A DNA stretch of 63,909 nucleotides from Pseudoxanthomonas japonensis (GTDB lineage: Bacteria > Pseudomonadota > Gammaproteobacteria > Xanthomonadales > Xanthomonadaceae). Positions 34,835 to 44,329 of this stretch are shown piece by piece. The notes under the pieces are model-generated. The model saw only the letters and a list, made by a program, of their open reading frames with translations, was not told where the DNA came from and did not search any database. Each line of letters opens with the position of its first letter. Position 1 is the first letter of the stretch. The stretch lies in assembly GCF_010093445.1 (NCBI RefSeq), contig NZ_PDWW01000025.1:1-63909 (forward strand), given 5' to 3'. A program made the position numbers and the translations under genes.

Positions 34835-36928
34835 ATGACCTGCACCGCGCTCCGTTCCCTCAGCCTCGCCATCGCGGCCGTGCTGGCGACACCCGGCCTT
34901 GCCCTGGCCCAGTCCACCGCCGATGACGCTACCACGCTGGACGCCGTCCAGGTGCAGGCGCCGATTCCGAAAGACACCGGCACGGCGACCAAGACCGCCA
35001 CATCGCTGAAGGAGATCCCGCAGTCCATCTCCGTGGTGACGTCCCGCGACCTGCAGGACCGCGGTCTCCACGCCGTCGACGAGGCCATGTGGTACGTCGC
35101 GGGTGCGTCGGGTGGCGTGTACGGGTTGGACACGAGGAGCGAGTGGTTGCTGGTCCGTGGTTTCCAGCCCGCGCGCTATCTCGATGGCCTGGCGCTGCCG
35201 ACCGGTACCTGGAGCGGCCAGACGCGCATCGAACCGTACGGCATGGAGCGCATCGAAGTGTTGAAGGGGCCGTCATCGGTCAATTACGGCGCGATGCCGC
35301 CGGGTGGCCTGGTCAACTACGTCACCAAGCGCCCGGATGCCGACATGGCGAAGGAAGTGGAAGTTCAGGTCGGCAGCGACGACATGAAGCAGGTCGCATT
35401 CGACATCGGCGGGGCGCTCAACGACAGCGGCACGCTGCTGTATCGCCTGACCGGCCTGGCGCGCAACAGCGACAACGTCGTCGACTACATCCACGATGAC
35501 CGTTACTACTTCGCGCCGGCGCTGACCTGGAAGCCGGACGAAGCCAACGAGCTGACCGTGCTGGCGCGCTGGCAGAAGGCCGATACCAAGAACGGCGCCG
35601 GCTTCCTGCCGGCGGTCGGCACGTTGCTGCCCAATCCGAACGGCCAGATCAAGCCCAGCTTGTACACCGGCGAGCCGGACAGCAACGATTACGTCAAGAC
35701 GATCGCCGCGATCGGTTACGACTTCCGCCATGATTTCGGTGGCGACACGGTGTTCAAGCAGAACGTGCGCTTCGAGGACTCGAAGGTCGACCCGACCGTG
35801 ATGGTGCTGCCGTTCGGCTACCTGGGCGACAACCGAACGCTGTACCGCTACACGTGGTCGATCAAGGAAGACGCCAAGACCTTCGGCATCGACAACAACA
35901 TGCAGTGGCGTTTCAAGACCGGCGCAGCCGAGCACACGGTGCTGGCGGGCGTGGACTACCGCCGTCTCGAGACCGACTACCACTACGGCTTCGGTTTCAA
36001 TGCGACCGGTCTGGACGCATTCAACCCGGTCTACGGCACCATGCCGGGTCTGGTGCCGACCTTCACCGGCAGCACGGCGCAAACCACGGGACAGCTTGGC
36101 GTATACCTGCAGGACCAGATCAAGATCGATAACTGGCTGCTGACCATCGGCGGTCGCCAGGACTGGGTCGGCACCGATACCAACGGGTCGCACCAGAGCG
36201 ACGACAAGTTCTCGGGTCGCGTGGGCGTCACTTATCTGTTCGATAACGGCATCGCTCCCTATGCCAGCTGGGGCCAGTCGTTCGAAGTGGTCGGTGGCAC
36301 CGAGGCCCCGCAGCGCGGCGGCAAGGCCTTCGACCCCACCACCGGCGAGCAGGTCGAAGTCGGCGTGAAATACCAGCCGGCCAGCGGCAACGTGCTGTTC
36401 ACGGCGGCCGCGTACGAGATCAGGCAGAACAACGTGGCGGTGATCGACCCGGACTATCTGTCGTACACCATCCAGCAGGGGCAATACCGGTCGCGTGGCG
36501 TCGAGCTGGAAGGGCGCTGGAATATCGCCCGCAACCTCAGCCTGTACGGCGCCTATGCCTACATCGATTCGGAAGTGACCAGGACGACCGATCCAACGAT
36601 GCTGGGCAAGCAGATCCCGCTGCAGCCGGAACATTCGGCATCGCTGGGCGGCGACTTCACCCTCACCACCGGTGCACTGTCGGGGCTGGGCTTCGGCGCC
36701 GGCGTACGCTATGTCGGCGATCACTACGGCGATGCCGCCAATGCCTGGCAGGCGCCTTCGCACACGCTGTTTGATGCTTCGGTCCACTACGACATCAGCG
36801 ACTGGCGCTTCCAGGTGAACGTGCAGAACCTGTCCGACAAGGAATACATCAGCACCTGCAACTCCGCCGACTGGTGCTACTACGGCTATCCGCGCACGGT
36901 GACGGCCACGGTTCGCTATGCGTGGTAA
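34835..36928 (+). CDS. TonB-dependent siderophore receptor (FhuA/FhuE-like)
   Basis: 697 aa with a signal peptide (LRSLSLAIAAVLATPGLALAQ). A TonB-box-like TTLDAVQVQ is followed by the plug domain (SLKEIPQSISVVTSRDLQDRG; MERIEVLKGPSSVNYGAMPPGG) and a 22-strand barrel. The C-terminus LSDKEYISTCNSADWCYYGYPRT, ending ATVRYAW, has the Cys pair and terminal aromatic residue of ferrichrome/coprogen-type receptors. The ATG at 34835 is chosen because the signal peptide begins there. The Fur-type palindrome upstream indicates iron control. Confidence 0.93.
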   Translation: MTCTALRSLSLAIAAVLATPGLALAQSTADDATTLDAVQVQAPIPKDTGTATKTATSLKEIPQSISVVTSRDLQDRGLHAVDEAMWYVAGASGGVYGLDTRSEWLLVRGFQPARYLDGLALPTGTWSGQTRIEPYGMERIEVLKGPSSVNYGAMPPGGLVNYVTKRPDADMAKEVEVQVGSDDMKQVAFDIGGALNDSGTLLYRLTGLARNSDNVVDYIHDDRYYFAPALTWKPDEANELTVLARWQKADTKNGAGFLPAVGTLLPNPNGQIKPSLYTGEPDSNDYVKTIAAIGYDFRHDFGGDTVFKQNVRFEDSKVDPTVMVLPFGYLGDNRTLYRYTWSIKEDAKTFGIDNNMQWRFKTGAAEHTVLAGVDYRRLETDYHYGFGFNATGLDAFNPVYGTMPGLVPTFTGSTAQTTGQLGVYLQDQIKIDNWLLTIGGRQDWVGTDTNGSHQSDDKFSGRVGVTYLFDNGIAPYASWGQSFEVVGGTEAPQRGGKAFDPTTGEQVEVGVKYQPASGNVLFTAAAYEIRQNNVAVIDPDYLSYTIQQGQYRSRGVELEGRWNIARNLSLYGAYAYIDSEVTRTTDPTMLGKQIPLQPEHSASLGGDFTLTTGALSGLGFGAGVRYVGDHYGDAANAWQAPSHTLFDASVHYDISDWRFQVNVQNLSDKEYISTCNSADWCYYGYPRTVTATVRYAW

Positions 36929-37036
36929 GCGTGATGCGTCGCCCGGCTAATCGCCACCTGGCGGACGTTGTAGCCTTTTCCGAGTGCTCTGCTGGATGCA
37001 GCGGTCGATGAAGACAATCGTGTCCCGGATAACGCC

Positions 37037-37321
37037 ATGACCGAAGGGTGGACAAGCTTGCTGGCCACGGTCGCGGCGTTCCTGTCGGCGGCGGCGCTGT
37101 ACGCGGGTTCCCGGCACTGTCGCTGGCCCAGCTGGCGTCGCCTCGGACGTGCGGGCACCTTGATCGGTGCGCTGCTCGCCATCGCGTCGCTGGTACTCTG
37201 GATACGCGCGCTGGGCGCCGGTGCCGGTGCCTGCGCGATGCTCGGCACCTGGATGTTCGCGATGATGGCGCTGCCCTACGTCGCCGGCATGCGCGCCGCC
37301 GACGCGCGGAGTGACGGCTGA
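37037..37321 (+). CDS. Small membrane protein, DUF3325-like
   Basis: 94 aa with three hydrophobic segments (LLATVAAFLSAAALYAGSRH; LIGALLAIASLVLWIRALGAG; MLGTWMFAMMALPYVAG). Proteins of this size and pattern accompany PepSY proteins and siderophore receptors in iron-uptake clusters; the DUF3325 label is by pattern and was not searched. Its stop overlaps the next start by one base (TGATG). Function unknown. Confidence 0.72.
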   Translation: MTEGWTSLLATVAAFLSAAALYAGSRHCRWPSWRRLGRAGTLIGALLAIASLVLWIRALGAGAGACAMLGTWMFAMMALPYVAGMRAADARSDG

Positions 37322-37584
37322 TGTGGGGGCGTGCAACCGCCGGTATCGTGCCGGGCTTCTTTCTCTCCGCCGCCATCGTCGGTCTGGTCAGCTGGCTGTT
37401 GCCGGGGCCGTGGCAGTCGACGCTGGTGGCTGGCGGGCTGGTGTTCTTCCCGGTCTGGGTGGGCGTGTTCTGCGCCGGCTTCCAGTTCCGCAGCGGCGCA
37501 CGGGCATGGGCTTTCTACAGCCTGGCCGCTGCGGCCGGGCTGGTGGGACTGGCGCTGCTGCGTCACCTGCAGTGGGTGCAGTAG
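37321..37584 (+). CDS. Small membrane protein, DUF3649-like
   Basis: 87 aa with three hydrophobic segments, the first starting GIVPGFFLSAAIVGLVSWLLPGP and a middle LVFFPVWVGVFCAGFQFRSGARAW. The layout matches DUF3649-type proteins found between siderophore receptors and PepSY proteins. It is translationally coupled to the preceding gene and lies 10 nt before the PepSY gene. Confidence 0.72.
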   Translation: MWGRATAGIVPGFFLSAAIVGLVSWLLPGPWQSTLVAGGLVFFPVWVGVFCAGFQFRSGARAWAFYSLAAAAGLVGLALLRHLQWVQ

Positions 37585-37594
37585 GAGCCGTCCG

Positions 37595-39175
37595 TTGAAA
37601 CTGAAGTCTTCCACGTTGCGCACGTTCACCACGCTGCATACCTGGGTCGGCCTGGTCGCCGGCTTCGCGCTGTTCGTCGCGTTCTACGCTGGCGCGATCA
37701 CGGTGTTCCACCACGACCTGATGGTCTGGCAATCGCCGCATGGCGCCCAACAGCCCGTCGGCACGCTGGACGATGCCCAGCACCTGCTCGATGAAACGCT
37801 CAAGCGTCATCCGGATGCCCGCACGTGGGTCGGCATGATGTTTCCGGGCGAAGAATCGGCGCAGCCGCTGGTCTACTGGCCGGATGCCAAAGGCACCTGG
37901 TACTACGCCACGCCCGATGATCTGGCCGGCAGTACCGAACCGCCTGCCGCGGCACTCGCCGAACTCGTCAACGCCTTGCACTACTCGCTGGGCATCCCCG
38001 TCGCCGGCATCTACCTGATGGGCATCGTCAGCCTGCTGTACGGCGTGGCGCTGGTGTCCGGCATCGTGATCCACCTGCCCAGACTGGTGGAAGACCTGTT
38101 CGCGCTGCGACCCGGTCGCAACCTCAAGCGGTTCTGGCAGGACGCCCACAACATCATCGGCGTGCTTGGCCTGCCGATGCACGTGATGTTCGCTGTCACC
38201 GGCGCGCTGCTGTGCCTGTCCATGGTGGTGGCCGCGGCGCTCAATCCACTGATCTACGGCGGCAAGCTGATGGAGGCGATGCCGGCCGCGCTGGACACCG
38301 CGCCGCAGGTCGCCGCAGCCGGCACGCCGCAGGCAACGGGACGCCTGGCGATGTGGCATGCGCGTGCGCAGGAAGAAGCCCGCAGGCAGGGACTCGACGC
38401 CTTCGAACCGGTCTATCTGAAGCTCACGCATGCCGGCGATGCGAACGCGCTGGTCGAGATCACCGGCGAAGCGCCACGCACCCTGGGTGCGTTGGGTGCT
38501 GTCGCGCTGAATGCCAACACGGGTGAACTGGTGGCCAGCCAGTTGCCAGGCAACCGCGATGCCAATCATGCCACCCTGTCGATCGCCTACCTGCTGCATT
38601 TCGGCGAGTACGGCAACGCGTGGGTGCAGTGGCTCTACTTCCTGCTCGGTATCGGCGGTGCGTTTCTCTTCTATTCCGGCAACCTGCTGTGGATCGAATC
38701 GCGCCGCAAGCGCCGGCAGGCGGAGCAGGGCGCCGCGCAGGTATGGATGGCGAAGGCGACCGTGGGGTTCTGCCTCGGCGTCTGCGTCGCGATCTCGGCG
38801 GCATTCGTTGCGTCGCAGGTTTTCGAGGCGAAGGCCGCGGCATGGGGCATCGGCGTGTCGACCGGCATCAACGTCGCGTGCTTCGCGGTCTGGGCGGCGT
38901 GCCTGGCCTGGGCGGCCCTGCGACCGCCGGTCCGCGCCGCCATCGAGTTGCTGAGCGCAGCGGCCGTCGTCACCGCGCTGGTGCCGGTCGCGCATGGCGC
39001 GCTGACCGGGGCTTGGCTGTGGCAGAGCGCCGCGGCCGGGCATACCGCGTTGTTCGCCATCGATGCCGGCGCGCTGGCGATGGCGGCCGGGTTCGCCTGG
39101 CTGGCACGCGTGACGCGCCTGCGTGCCCGCATCGGTGAACCGAACAGCGTGTGGGCGCTGCCCGCCCGCGCTTGA
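37595..39175 (+). CDS. PepSY-associated transmembrane protein (siderophore-iron reductase/uptake type)
   Basis: 526 aa. N-terminal THTWVG-like segment (TLHTWVGLVAGFALFVAFYAGAI), then periplasmic PepSY-type regions and at least seven further helices with conserved His residues (VNALHYSLGIPVAG; AHNIIGVLGLPMHV; LLHFGEYGNAW). Such proteins are thought to reduce or release iron from siderophores at the inner membrane. The start is a TTG with an excellent AGGAG 7 nt upstream; no better ATG precedes the first helix. It is the last gene of the Fur-box-headed iron cluster. Confidence 0.85.
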   Translation: MKLKSSTLRTFTTLHTWVGLVAGFALFVAFYAGAITVFHHDLMVWQSPHGAQQPVGTLDDAQHLLDETLKRHPDARTWVGMMFPGEESAQPLVYWPDAKGTWYYATPDDLAGSTEPPAAALAELVNALHYSLGIPVAGIYLMGIVSLLYGVALVSGIVIHLPRLVEDLFALRPGRNLKRFWQDAHNIIGVLGLPMHVMFAVTGALLCLSMVVAAALNPLIYGGKLMEAMPAALDTAPQVAAAGTPQATGRLAMWHARAQEEARRQGLDAFEPVYLKLTHAGDANALVEITGEAPRTLGALGAVALNANTGELVASQLPGNRDANHATLSIAYLLHFGEYGNAWVQWLYFLLGIGGAFLFYSGNLLWIESRRKRRQAEQGAAQVWMAKATVGFCLGVCVAISAAFVASQVFEAKAAAWGIGVSTGINVACFAVWAACLAWAALRPPVRAAIELLSAAAVVTALVPVAHGALTGAWLWQSAAAGHTALFAIDAGALAMAAGFAWLARVTRLRARIGEPNSVWALPARA

Positions 39176-39178
39176 GTC

Positions 39179-40849
39179 TTACTGCGGATCGGTGCGTTTG
39201 CGGGCCATCAGATCCGCCAGGCGCGTGCGGGTGTCGGCACGCGTGAGCGGCTTGTCGAGCAGGAACACACGCACGCCGTGGGCCGGCACCTCCACCTGCA
39301 GGCGATTGCGCACGCGCTCGGTCTTGCCGTTGAACGCGTCGCGCCAGGTGCCGGCTTCCAGATACTCGGAAACCGACAGCTTCGCCGGGACATCGGCCTT
39401 GTTCAGCAGCACCAGCGCGGTCTGGGTGACGCCCTCGTGCTGCAGTACGCGATAGAAGATCGCCTGGTCGCCCTTCAAACGGACGTTGAGTTGCAGGCCA
39501 CGCTGCAGGGCCGGCGTCTCGCGGCGCAGGGTGGCGATGCGCTTCAGCGGTCCGAAGATCGGGCTCTGCGGCGCGGCGTCGATGCGCGCCTGGCCGAAGT
39601 AGTTGCGGTTGCCCGCATGCTCGGCATGGCCACGTTCGAAGCCCGTCTCCGACCCGTAATAGATCACCGGGATGCCGCGCGCGGTGAACAGCCAGTGGTG
39701 CGCATCGATGAAGCCGGTGTCGGGCGCGTTCATGCGCGCCATGTCGTGGTTGTCGTAGAACGTCATCAGGTCGTACGGGTTGGCGTAGGGGCCATCCTCC
39801 AGGTACAGCGCCTTGCCGAGTTCCTCGTAGCTGATTCCGGGCTTCTCGAACACCTCCGTCAGCTTCGCCTTCAGCGGAAAGTCCAGCACGCTGTAGCTGC
39901 CGTTGCGCGTCCAGGTGTGGCCGGCGATGCTGGCCGCGTCGTAGTTGAAGTTCTCGCCGAACATGAAGAAGCCCGGCTTCTTCGCGCGGATGCGGTCGGC
40001 GAATTCCTTCCAGAACGCATGCGGCATCCAGGCGATGGTATCCACGCGGAACGCGGCGGCACCCTGGTCGATCCACTGTTCGTAGGCACCGACCAGGTAC
40101 TCCATCACCGCCGGATTGTTCTCGTTGAAGTCGGACAGTTGCGCCAGCCCGCCGCCGGTGTTGTAGAACGCATGCATCGGCTTGCGGCGCGGGTCGAGCT
40201 TGTCGGGGTCGAGGTTCTGGTGATCGGCGATCAGCTTGCCGTCCTTGTCCCAGACCTTGCCGTACTGCGGCTGCATCGTCTGCATCGAGTAGGCGGGCGA
40301 GCCATGGTTGCCGACGATGTCGAGCACCACGTCGAGCTGCTGCTCCTTCATGCCGCGGGTGAAGCCGGCGAAATCCAGGCCTTCGCTGGGCAGGTGCTCG
40401 TCCAGTTTGTAGAAGTTGATGCCCCAGTAGCCGTGGTAGCCGGTCTTGCCGCGGTCGGTGAACATGCCTTCCCATTTCACCTCTTCGCCGCCGGTGAAGG
40501 CTTCGTCGGGGTTGTCGACGATCGGCGTGACCCACACCGAGGTGAAGCCCAGGTCGCGGATGTAGCCGGCGTTGTCCAGCACGCCCTTGAAGTCGCCGCC
40601 GAGGTAACCGATGTTGTCCGTCCGGCCTGCCGGCGCACCCGGCGTCGGACGGTCGAAGGTCGGGTGCTTGCCGCCCTGGTCGCGATGGTCGTTCGACGAA
40701 TCGCCGTTGACGAACCGGTCGGTCAGCACGAAGTAGACCGCTTCCTTCGCGAAGGGCTCGGTGGTGCCGTAGAAATCTTCCGCTGCGACTGCACTGGCCG
40801 GCAGGAAGAGCAGGGCCGCGACGGCGGTGGCGAGGGGGAGCTTTCGCAT
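39179..40849 (-). CDS. Periplasmic GH13 alpha-amylase/cyclomaltodextrinase-type enzyme
   Basis: 556 aa with a signal peptide (LPLATAVAALLFLPASAVAA). GH13 motifs: VLDIVGNH, FRVDTIAWM (nucleophile Asp), FMFGENFNY (acid/base Glu), and FYDNHDMARM (transition-state Asp); the N-terminal calcium-site block VYFVLTDRFVNGDSSND is also present. It would cleave maltodextrins in the periplasm between the TonB receptor and the inner-membrane transporter. The ATG overlaps the transporter stop by one base, so the two are coupled. Confidence 0.92.
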   Translation of the reverse strand: MRKLPLATAVAALLFLPASAVAAEDFYGTTEPFAKEAVYFVLTDRFVNGDSSNDHRDQGGKHPTFDRPTPGAPAGRTDNIGYLGGDFKGVLDNAGYIRDLGFTSVWVTPIVDNPDEAFTGGEEVKWEGMFTDRGKTGYHGYWGINFYKLDEHLPSEGLDFAGFTRGMKEQQLDVVLDIVGNHGSPAYSMQTMQPQYGKVWDKDGKLIADHQNLDPDKLDPRRKPMHAFYNTGGGLAQLSDFNENNPAVMEYLVGAYEQWIDQGAAAFRVDTIAWMPHAFWKEFADRIRAKKPGFFMFGENFNYDAASIAGHTWTRNGSYSVLDFPLKAKLTEVFEKPGISYEELGKALYLEDGPYANPYDLMTFYDNHDMARMNAPDTGFIDAHHWLFTARGIPVIYYGSETGFERGHAEHAGNRNYFGQARIDAAPQSPIFGPLKRIATLRRETPALQRGLQLNVRLKGDQAIFYRVLQHEGVTQTALVLLNKADVPAKLSVSEYLEAGTWRDAFNGKTERVRNRLQVEVPAHGVRVFLLDKPLTRADTRTRLADLMARKRTDPQ

Positions 40850-42339
40850 CAGACGGCCTCCGGGCCAGATCGTGATTCTTTCACGCGCAGGACCAATACA
40901 CCGGCCAGCAGCAGGCTGGCGCCACCGATGGCAAGTGCATAGATCGGTTGACCACCAGCGAACGTCTTCAGCAGGAAGCCGAGAACGCTGGCCGCCACCA
41001 GCTGCGGAATGACGATGAAGAAGTTGAAGATGCCCATGTAGACGCCCATCTTGTGCGCCGGCAGGCTGTCGGAGAGCAGGGCGTAAGGGAGCGAGAGAAT
41101 GGAGGCCCAGGCGAAGCCAACGCCGACCATAGACAGCAGCAGCCACTGGGGGTCGCGGATCAGAATGAGCGAAAGCAGGCCGAGTCCACCCAGCGAGACA
41201 TTGATGAGATGGCTCATGCGCAGGCCGACTGCGCGCACCATCCACGGAATAAGGATCGCGGCGAGCGCGGCGAAGCCGTTATAGGCCGCGAAAAGCACAC
41301 CGACCCAGTTGGCACCCTCGTTGTAGGCGGCCGACGAGGTGTCGGTGGTGCCGTAGTGCACGCCGGTCACCGCTGCGGTGGTGTAGATCCACATGGCAAA
41401 CAGCGCGAACCAGGAGAAGAACTGGACCACCGCGAGCTGTCGCATGGTGTCGGGCATGGTCTGAAGGTCGGTCATGATCGAGGTGAACATGTTGCGCGCA
41501 CGCCACATGCTTGCCAGAAGTAACGCCAGCCCATAGGCCGCCATGCCGCCCGCCAGTACATAGAGCAGACGATCCAGTTGCCACCACGTCACGGCCGCGA
41601 TCGCGGCCACGCCGGTGATCAACCAGCCCACGGATGCTTTGCGGGAACGATCGCGGTCGAACTCGGTTTCGATCGCCGCACCGGAAGGCGAGGCATCGTC
41701 GAACGACGCCAACTGCTCCGGCGGGTATTCCCGTGTCCTGACAACGGTCCAAAGGACCGCAAGCAGGAGCACGGCGCCGCCGAAATAGAATGCGTAGGTC
41801 ACCGTATCGGGGACGTGTCCGGGCGCGGCCGTGTTGGAGACGCCCGCTTTCGCCAACAGCCATGGCAGCATGCTGGCCACCACCGAGCCCACGCCGATGA
41901 AGAAGCTTTGCATGGCGTAGCCGGTGGGCCGTTGCTTGGGCGGCAACTGATCTCCGACGAACGCCCGGAAAGGCTCCATCGATACATTCAGCGAAGCATC
42001 GAGAATCCAGAGCGTGCCTGCCGCGATCCACAACTGGGGCGAGTTGGGCATGACGAACAGCGCCAACGTCGAGAAGATCGCTCCCCAGAGAAAGTAGGGG
42101 CGACGCCTGCCCATCCTGGTCCAGGTGCTGTCGGACAGGTGCCCGATGATCGGTTGCACGATCAGGCCCGTCAGCGGCGCGGCGATCCACAAGCCGGGCA
42201 CATCGTCCATGTCCGCACCCAGCGTCTGGAAGATGCGGCTGACGTTTGCGTTCTGCAGCGCGAAGCCGAACTGGATGCCCAGGAAGCCGAAGCACATGTT
42301 CCATATCTGCCAGAAGGACAGGCGGGGCTTGGCGGTCAT
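40849..42339 (-). CDS. MFS/GPH-type maltose transporter (MalY/SLC45-like)
   Basis: 496 aa with 12 membrane helices. Signature segments: WNMCFGFLGIQFGFALQNANVSRIFQ at the N-terminus, PLTGLIVQPIIGHLSD, and RMGRRRPYFL, the MFS loop of the SLC45/GPH sugar group. Homologues in Xanthomonas and Caulobacter carry maltose across the inner membrane. The frame is open for another 86 codons, but the ATG at 42339 starts MTAKPRLSFWQIWN. An operator-like palindrome lies 254 nt upstream, shared with the divergent alpha-glucosidase. Confidence 0.92.
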   Translation of the reverse strand: MTAKPRLSFWQIWNMCFGFLGIQFGFALQNANVSRIFQTLGADMDDVPGLWIAAPLTGLIVQPIIGHLSDSTWTRMGRRRPYFLWGAIFSTLALFVMPNSPQLWIAAGTLWILDASLNVSMEPFRAFVGDQLPPKQRPTGYAMQSFFIGVGSVVASMLPWLLAKAGVSNTAAPGHVPDTVTYAFYFGGAVLLLAVLWTVVRTREYPPEQLASFDDASPSGAAIETEFDRDRSRKASVGWLITGVAAIAAVTWWQLDRLLYVLAGGMAAYGLALLLASMWRARNMFTSIMTDLQTMPDTMRQLAVVQFFSWFALFAMWIYTTAAVTGVHYGTTDTSSAAYNEGANWVGVLFAAYNGFAALAAILIPWMVRAVGLRMSHLINVSLGGLGLLSLILIRDPQWLLLSMVGVGFAWASILSLPYALLSDSLPAHKMGVYMGIFNFFIVIPQLVAASVLGFLLKTFAGGQPIYALAIGGASLLLAGVLVLRVKESRSGPEAV

Positions 42340-42712
42340 TCGGATTCCCTGGTCGTGCGGTGCGGACGAAGTGCGCGCATGCGGTGGCGAGCGTCGCGGC
42401 ATCTTGCCGGCACGCGCGGCCGATTCCATGCTGCAGCGCAAACAACGACGGCGAGCGCGCCCGACGCCGTCCGCTTGCGCCCACGGCGTGTCGGATCGCC
42501 GCAAAGCATTGGCGTGTCTGCGTTTCAGGCGGACGAGCGCGTCGTCGGTGCGTCGTGTGGCGACCGGCGCGCGATCTCCGCATGCCGTCATCTGCATACG
42601 TATTCATGCCCAACGACGACGGCCTGCCTGCACGCATGTCCGTGCCGCGTGGAATAGTGGCGCCCGCCGAGCGCACCGGAGGGGTGCGTTACGCATTGCG
42701 ACGGGTGCATCG
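42340..42712. other. 373-bp divergent control region of the maltodextrin genes
   Basis: This holds the promoters for the leftward transporter-amylase pair and the rightward alpha-glucosidase. Apart from the operator-like palindrome at 42593-42606 no clear -35/-10 pair was recognised. Long open frames on both strands here are GC artefacts without family similarity. Confidence 0.6.
42593..42606. promoter_or_regulatory. Operator-like palindrome, maltodextrin site 1
   Basis: TGCATACGTATTCA, a near-perfect palindrome centred on ACGT, is the kind of site bound by LacI-family repressors. The exact reverse complement occurs at 44501-44514 before the TonB receptor; extended matches reach about 17 nt. 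It is 107 nt before the alpha-glucosidase start and can serve both divergent units. Confidence 0.75.
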
Positions 42713-44329
42713 ATGACGAAGAACAACTGGTGGCGTGGCGCGGTGATCTACCAGATCTACCCCCGCAGCTTCCTGGACACCAACGGGGACGGGGTAGGGG
42801 ACCTGCCGGGCATCGTCGAGAAGCTCGACTACATCGCCGGCCTGGGCGTGGACGCCATCTGGATCTCGCCGTTCTTCAAGTCGCCGATGGCGGACTTCGG
42901 CTACGACATCGCCGACTACCGCGATGTCGACCCGTTGTTCGGCACGCTGGCCGACTTCGATCGCCTGCTCGCCAAGGCGCACACGCTGGGCGTCAAGGTG
43001 ATGATCGACCAGGTGCTCAGCCACTGCTCGGTCGAGCACGCCTGGTTCAAGGAAAGCCGCGAGAGCCGCGAAAATCCCAAGGCCGACTGGTACGTGTGGG
43101 CCGATCCGAAGGAAGACGGCACGCCGCCCAACAACTGGATGTCGCTGTTCGGCGGCGTCGCGTGGCGCTGGGAGCCGCGCCGCGAGCAGTACTACCTGCA
43201 CAACTTCCTCGCCAGTCAGCCCGACCTGAATTTTCATAACCCGGCGGTGCAGCAGGCCACGCTGGACAATGTGCAGTTCTGGCTGGACCGCGGCGTCGAC
43301 GGCCTGCGCCTGGACGCGATCAACTTCTGCTTCCACGATGCGCAGCTGCGCGACAACCCGCCGAAGCCGAAGGAACAGCGCGTGGGCCGCGGCTTCAGTC
43401 CCGATAATCCCTACGCGTACCAGTACCACTACTACAACAACACGCAGCCGGAGAACGTTGCCTTCCTCGAGCGCCTTCGCGGACTGCTGGACCGTTATCC
43501 GGATGCCGCCGCGCTCGGCGAGATCTCGTCGGAGGATTCGCTGGCGACCACCGCCGAGTACGTCACCGACCAGCGCCTGCACATGGGCTACAGCTTCGAG
43601 CTGCTGACCGAAGACGGCAGCGCGGCGTACATCCGCGGCACGGTCGAGCGGCTGGAAGCGGCGATGGCCGGAGGCTGGCCCTGCTGGGCGGTGTCCAACC
43701 ACGACGTGCAGCGCGCGGTGACGCGCTGGGGCAACGGCGACCCGTCGCCTGCGCTTGCGGCGCAGCTGGTCGCGCTGGTGTGTTCGCTGCGCGGTTCGGT
43801 CTGCCTGTACCAGGGCGAGGAACTGGGCCTGCCCGAGGCCGACGTGCCGTACGAAGCGTTGCAGGACCCCTACGGCAAGACGTTCTGGCCGAACTTCAAG
43901 GGTCGCGATGGCTGCCGCACGCCGATGCCATGGAACGACGAAGGCCAGGCGGGCTTCAGCGACGGACAGCCCTGGCTGCCGATTCCTGCCGAGCATCGCA
44001 CCATCAACGTGGCCAGGCAGGAGGCCGATCCTGCGTCCGTCCTCAATCGCGTGCGCGGCTTCCTTGCGTGGCGGCGCACGCAACCGGCGTTGCGCAGCGG
44101 CAGCATCCGCTTCCTCGATGCGCCGGAGCCGGTGCTCGCCTTCGTACGTGAAGCCGACGGGCAACGCCTCCTGGTGGTGTTCAACCTGTCCGCCAGCGCG
44201 GTGCAGTGGCCGCTGCCGGGCGGCATCGTCGCCGAGACGCTGGAAGGACACGGCCTGCAGCAGGCGACGTGCGATGGCGGGACGCTGTCGATGCCGGCGC
44301 GCGGCGTGTATTTCGCCAGCATCGCCTGA
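42713..44329 (+). CDS. Alpha-glucosidase, GH13 (XgtA-like)
   Basis: 538 aa, the same length as Xanthomonas campestris XgtA as I recall it. GH13 blocks: QIYPRSFLDTNGDGVGDLPGI, MIDQVLSHCS, LRLDAINFCFHD (nucleophile), ALGEISSED (acid/base) and SNHDVQRAVTRWG. No signal peptide, so it is cytoplasmic and splits imported maltose and short maltodextrins to glucose; relatives also transfer glucosyl groups. The ATG at 42713 (MTKNNWWRGAVIYQIYP) fits the family start, although the frame is open upstream. Confidence 0.94.
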   Translation: MTKNNWWRGAVIYQIYPRSFLDTNGDGVGDLPGIVEKLDYIAGLGVDAIWISPFFKSPMADFGYDIADYRDVDPLFGTLADFDRLLAKAHTLGVKVMIDQVLSHCSVEHAWFKESRESRENPKADWYVWADPKEDGTPPNNWMSLFGGVAWRWEPRREQYYLHNFLASQPDLNFHNPAVQQATLDNVQFWLDRGVDGLRLDAINFCFHDAQLRDNPPKPKEQRVGRGFSPDNPYAYQYHYYNNTQPENVAFLERLRGLLDRYPDAAALGEISSEDSLATTAEYVTDQRLHMGYSFELLTEDGSAAYIRGTVERLEAAMAGGWPCWAVSNHDVQRAVTRWGNGDPSPALAAQLVALVCSLRGSVCLYQGEELGLPEADVPYEALQDPYGKTFWPNFKGRDGCRTPMPWNDEGQAGFSDGQPWLPIPAEHRTINVARQEADPASVLNRVRGFLAWRRTQPALRSGSIRFLDAPEPVLAFVREADGQRLLVVFNLSASAVQWPLPGGIVAETLEGHGLQQATCDGGTLSMPARGVYFASIA

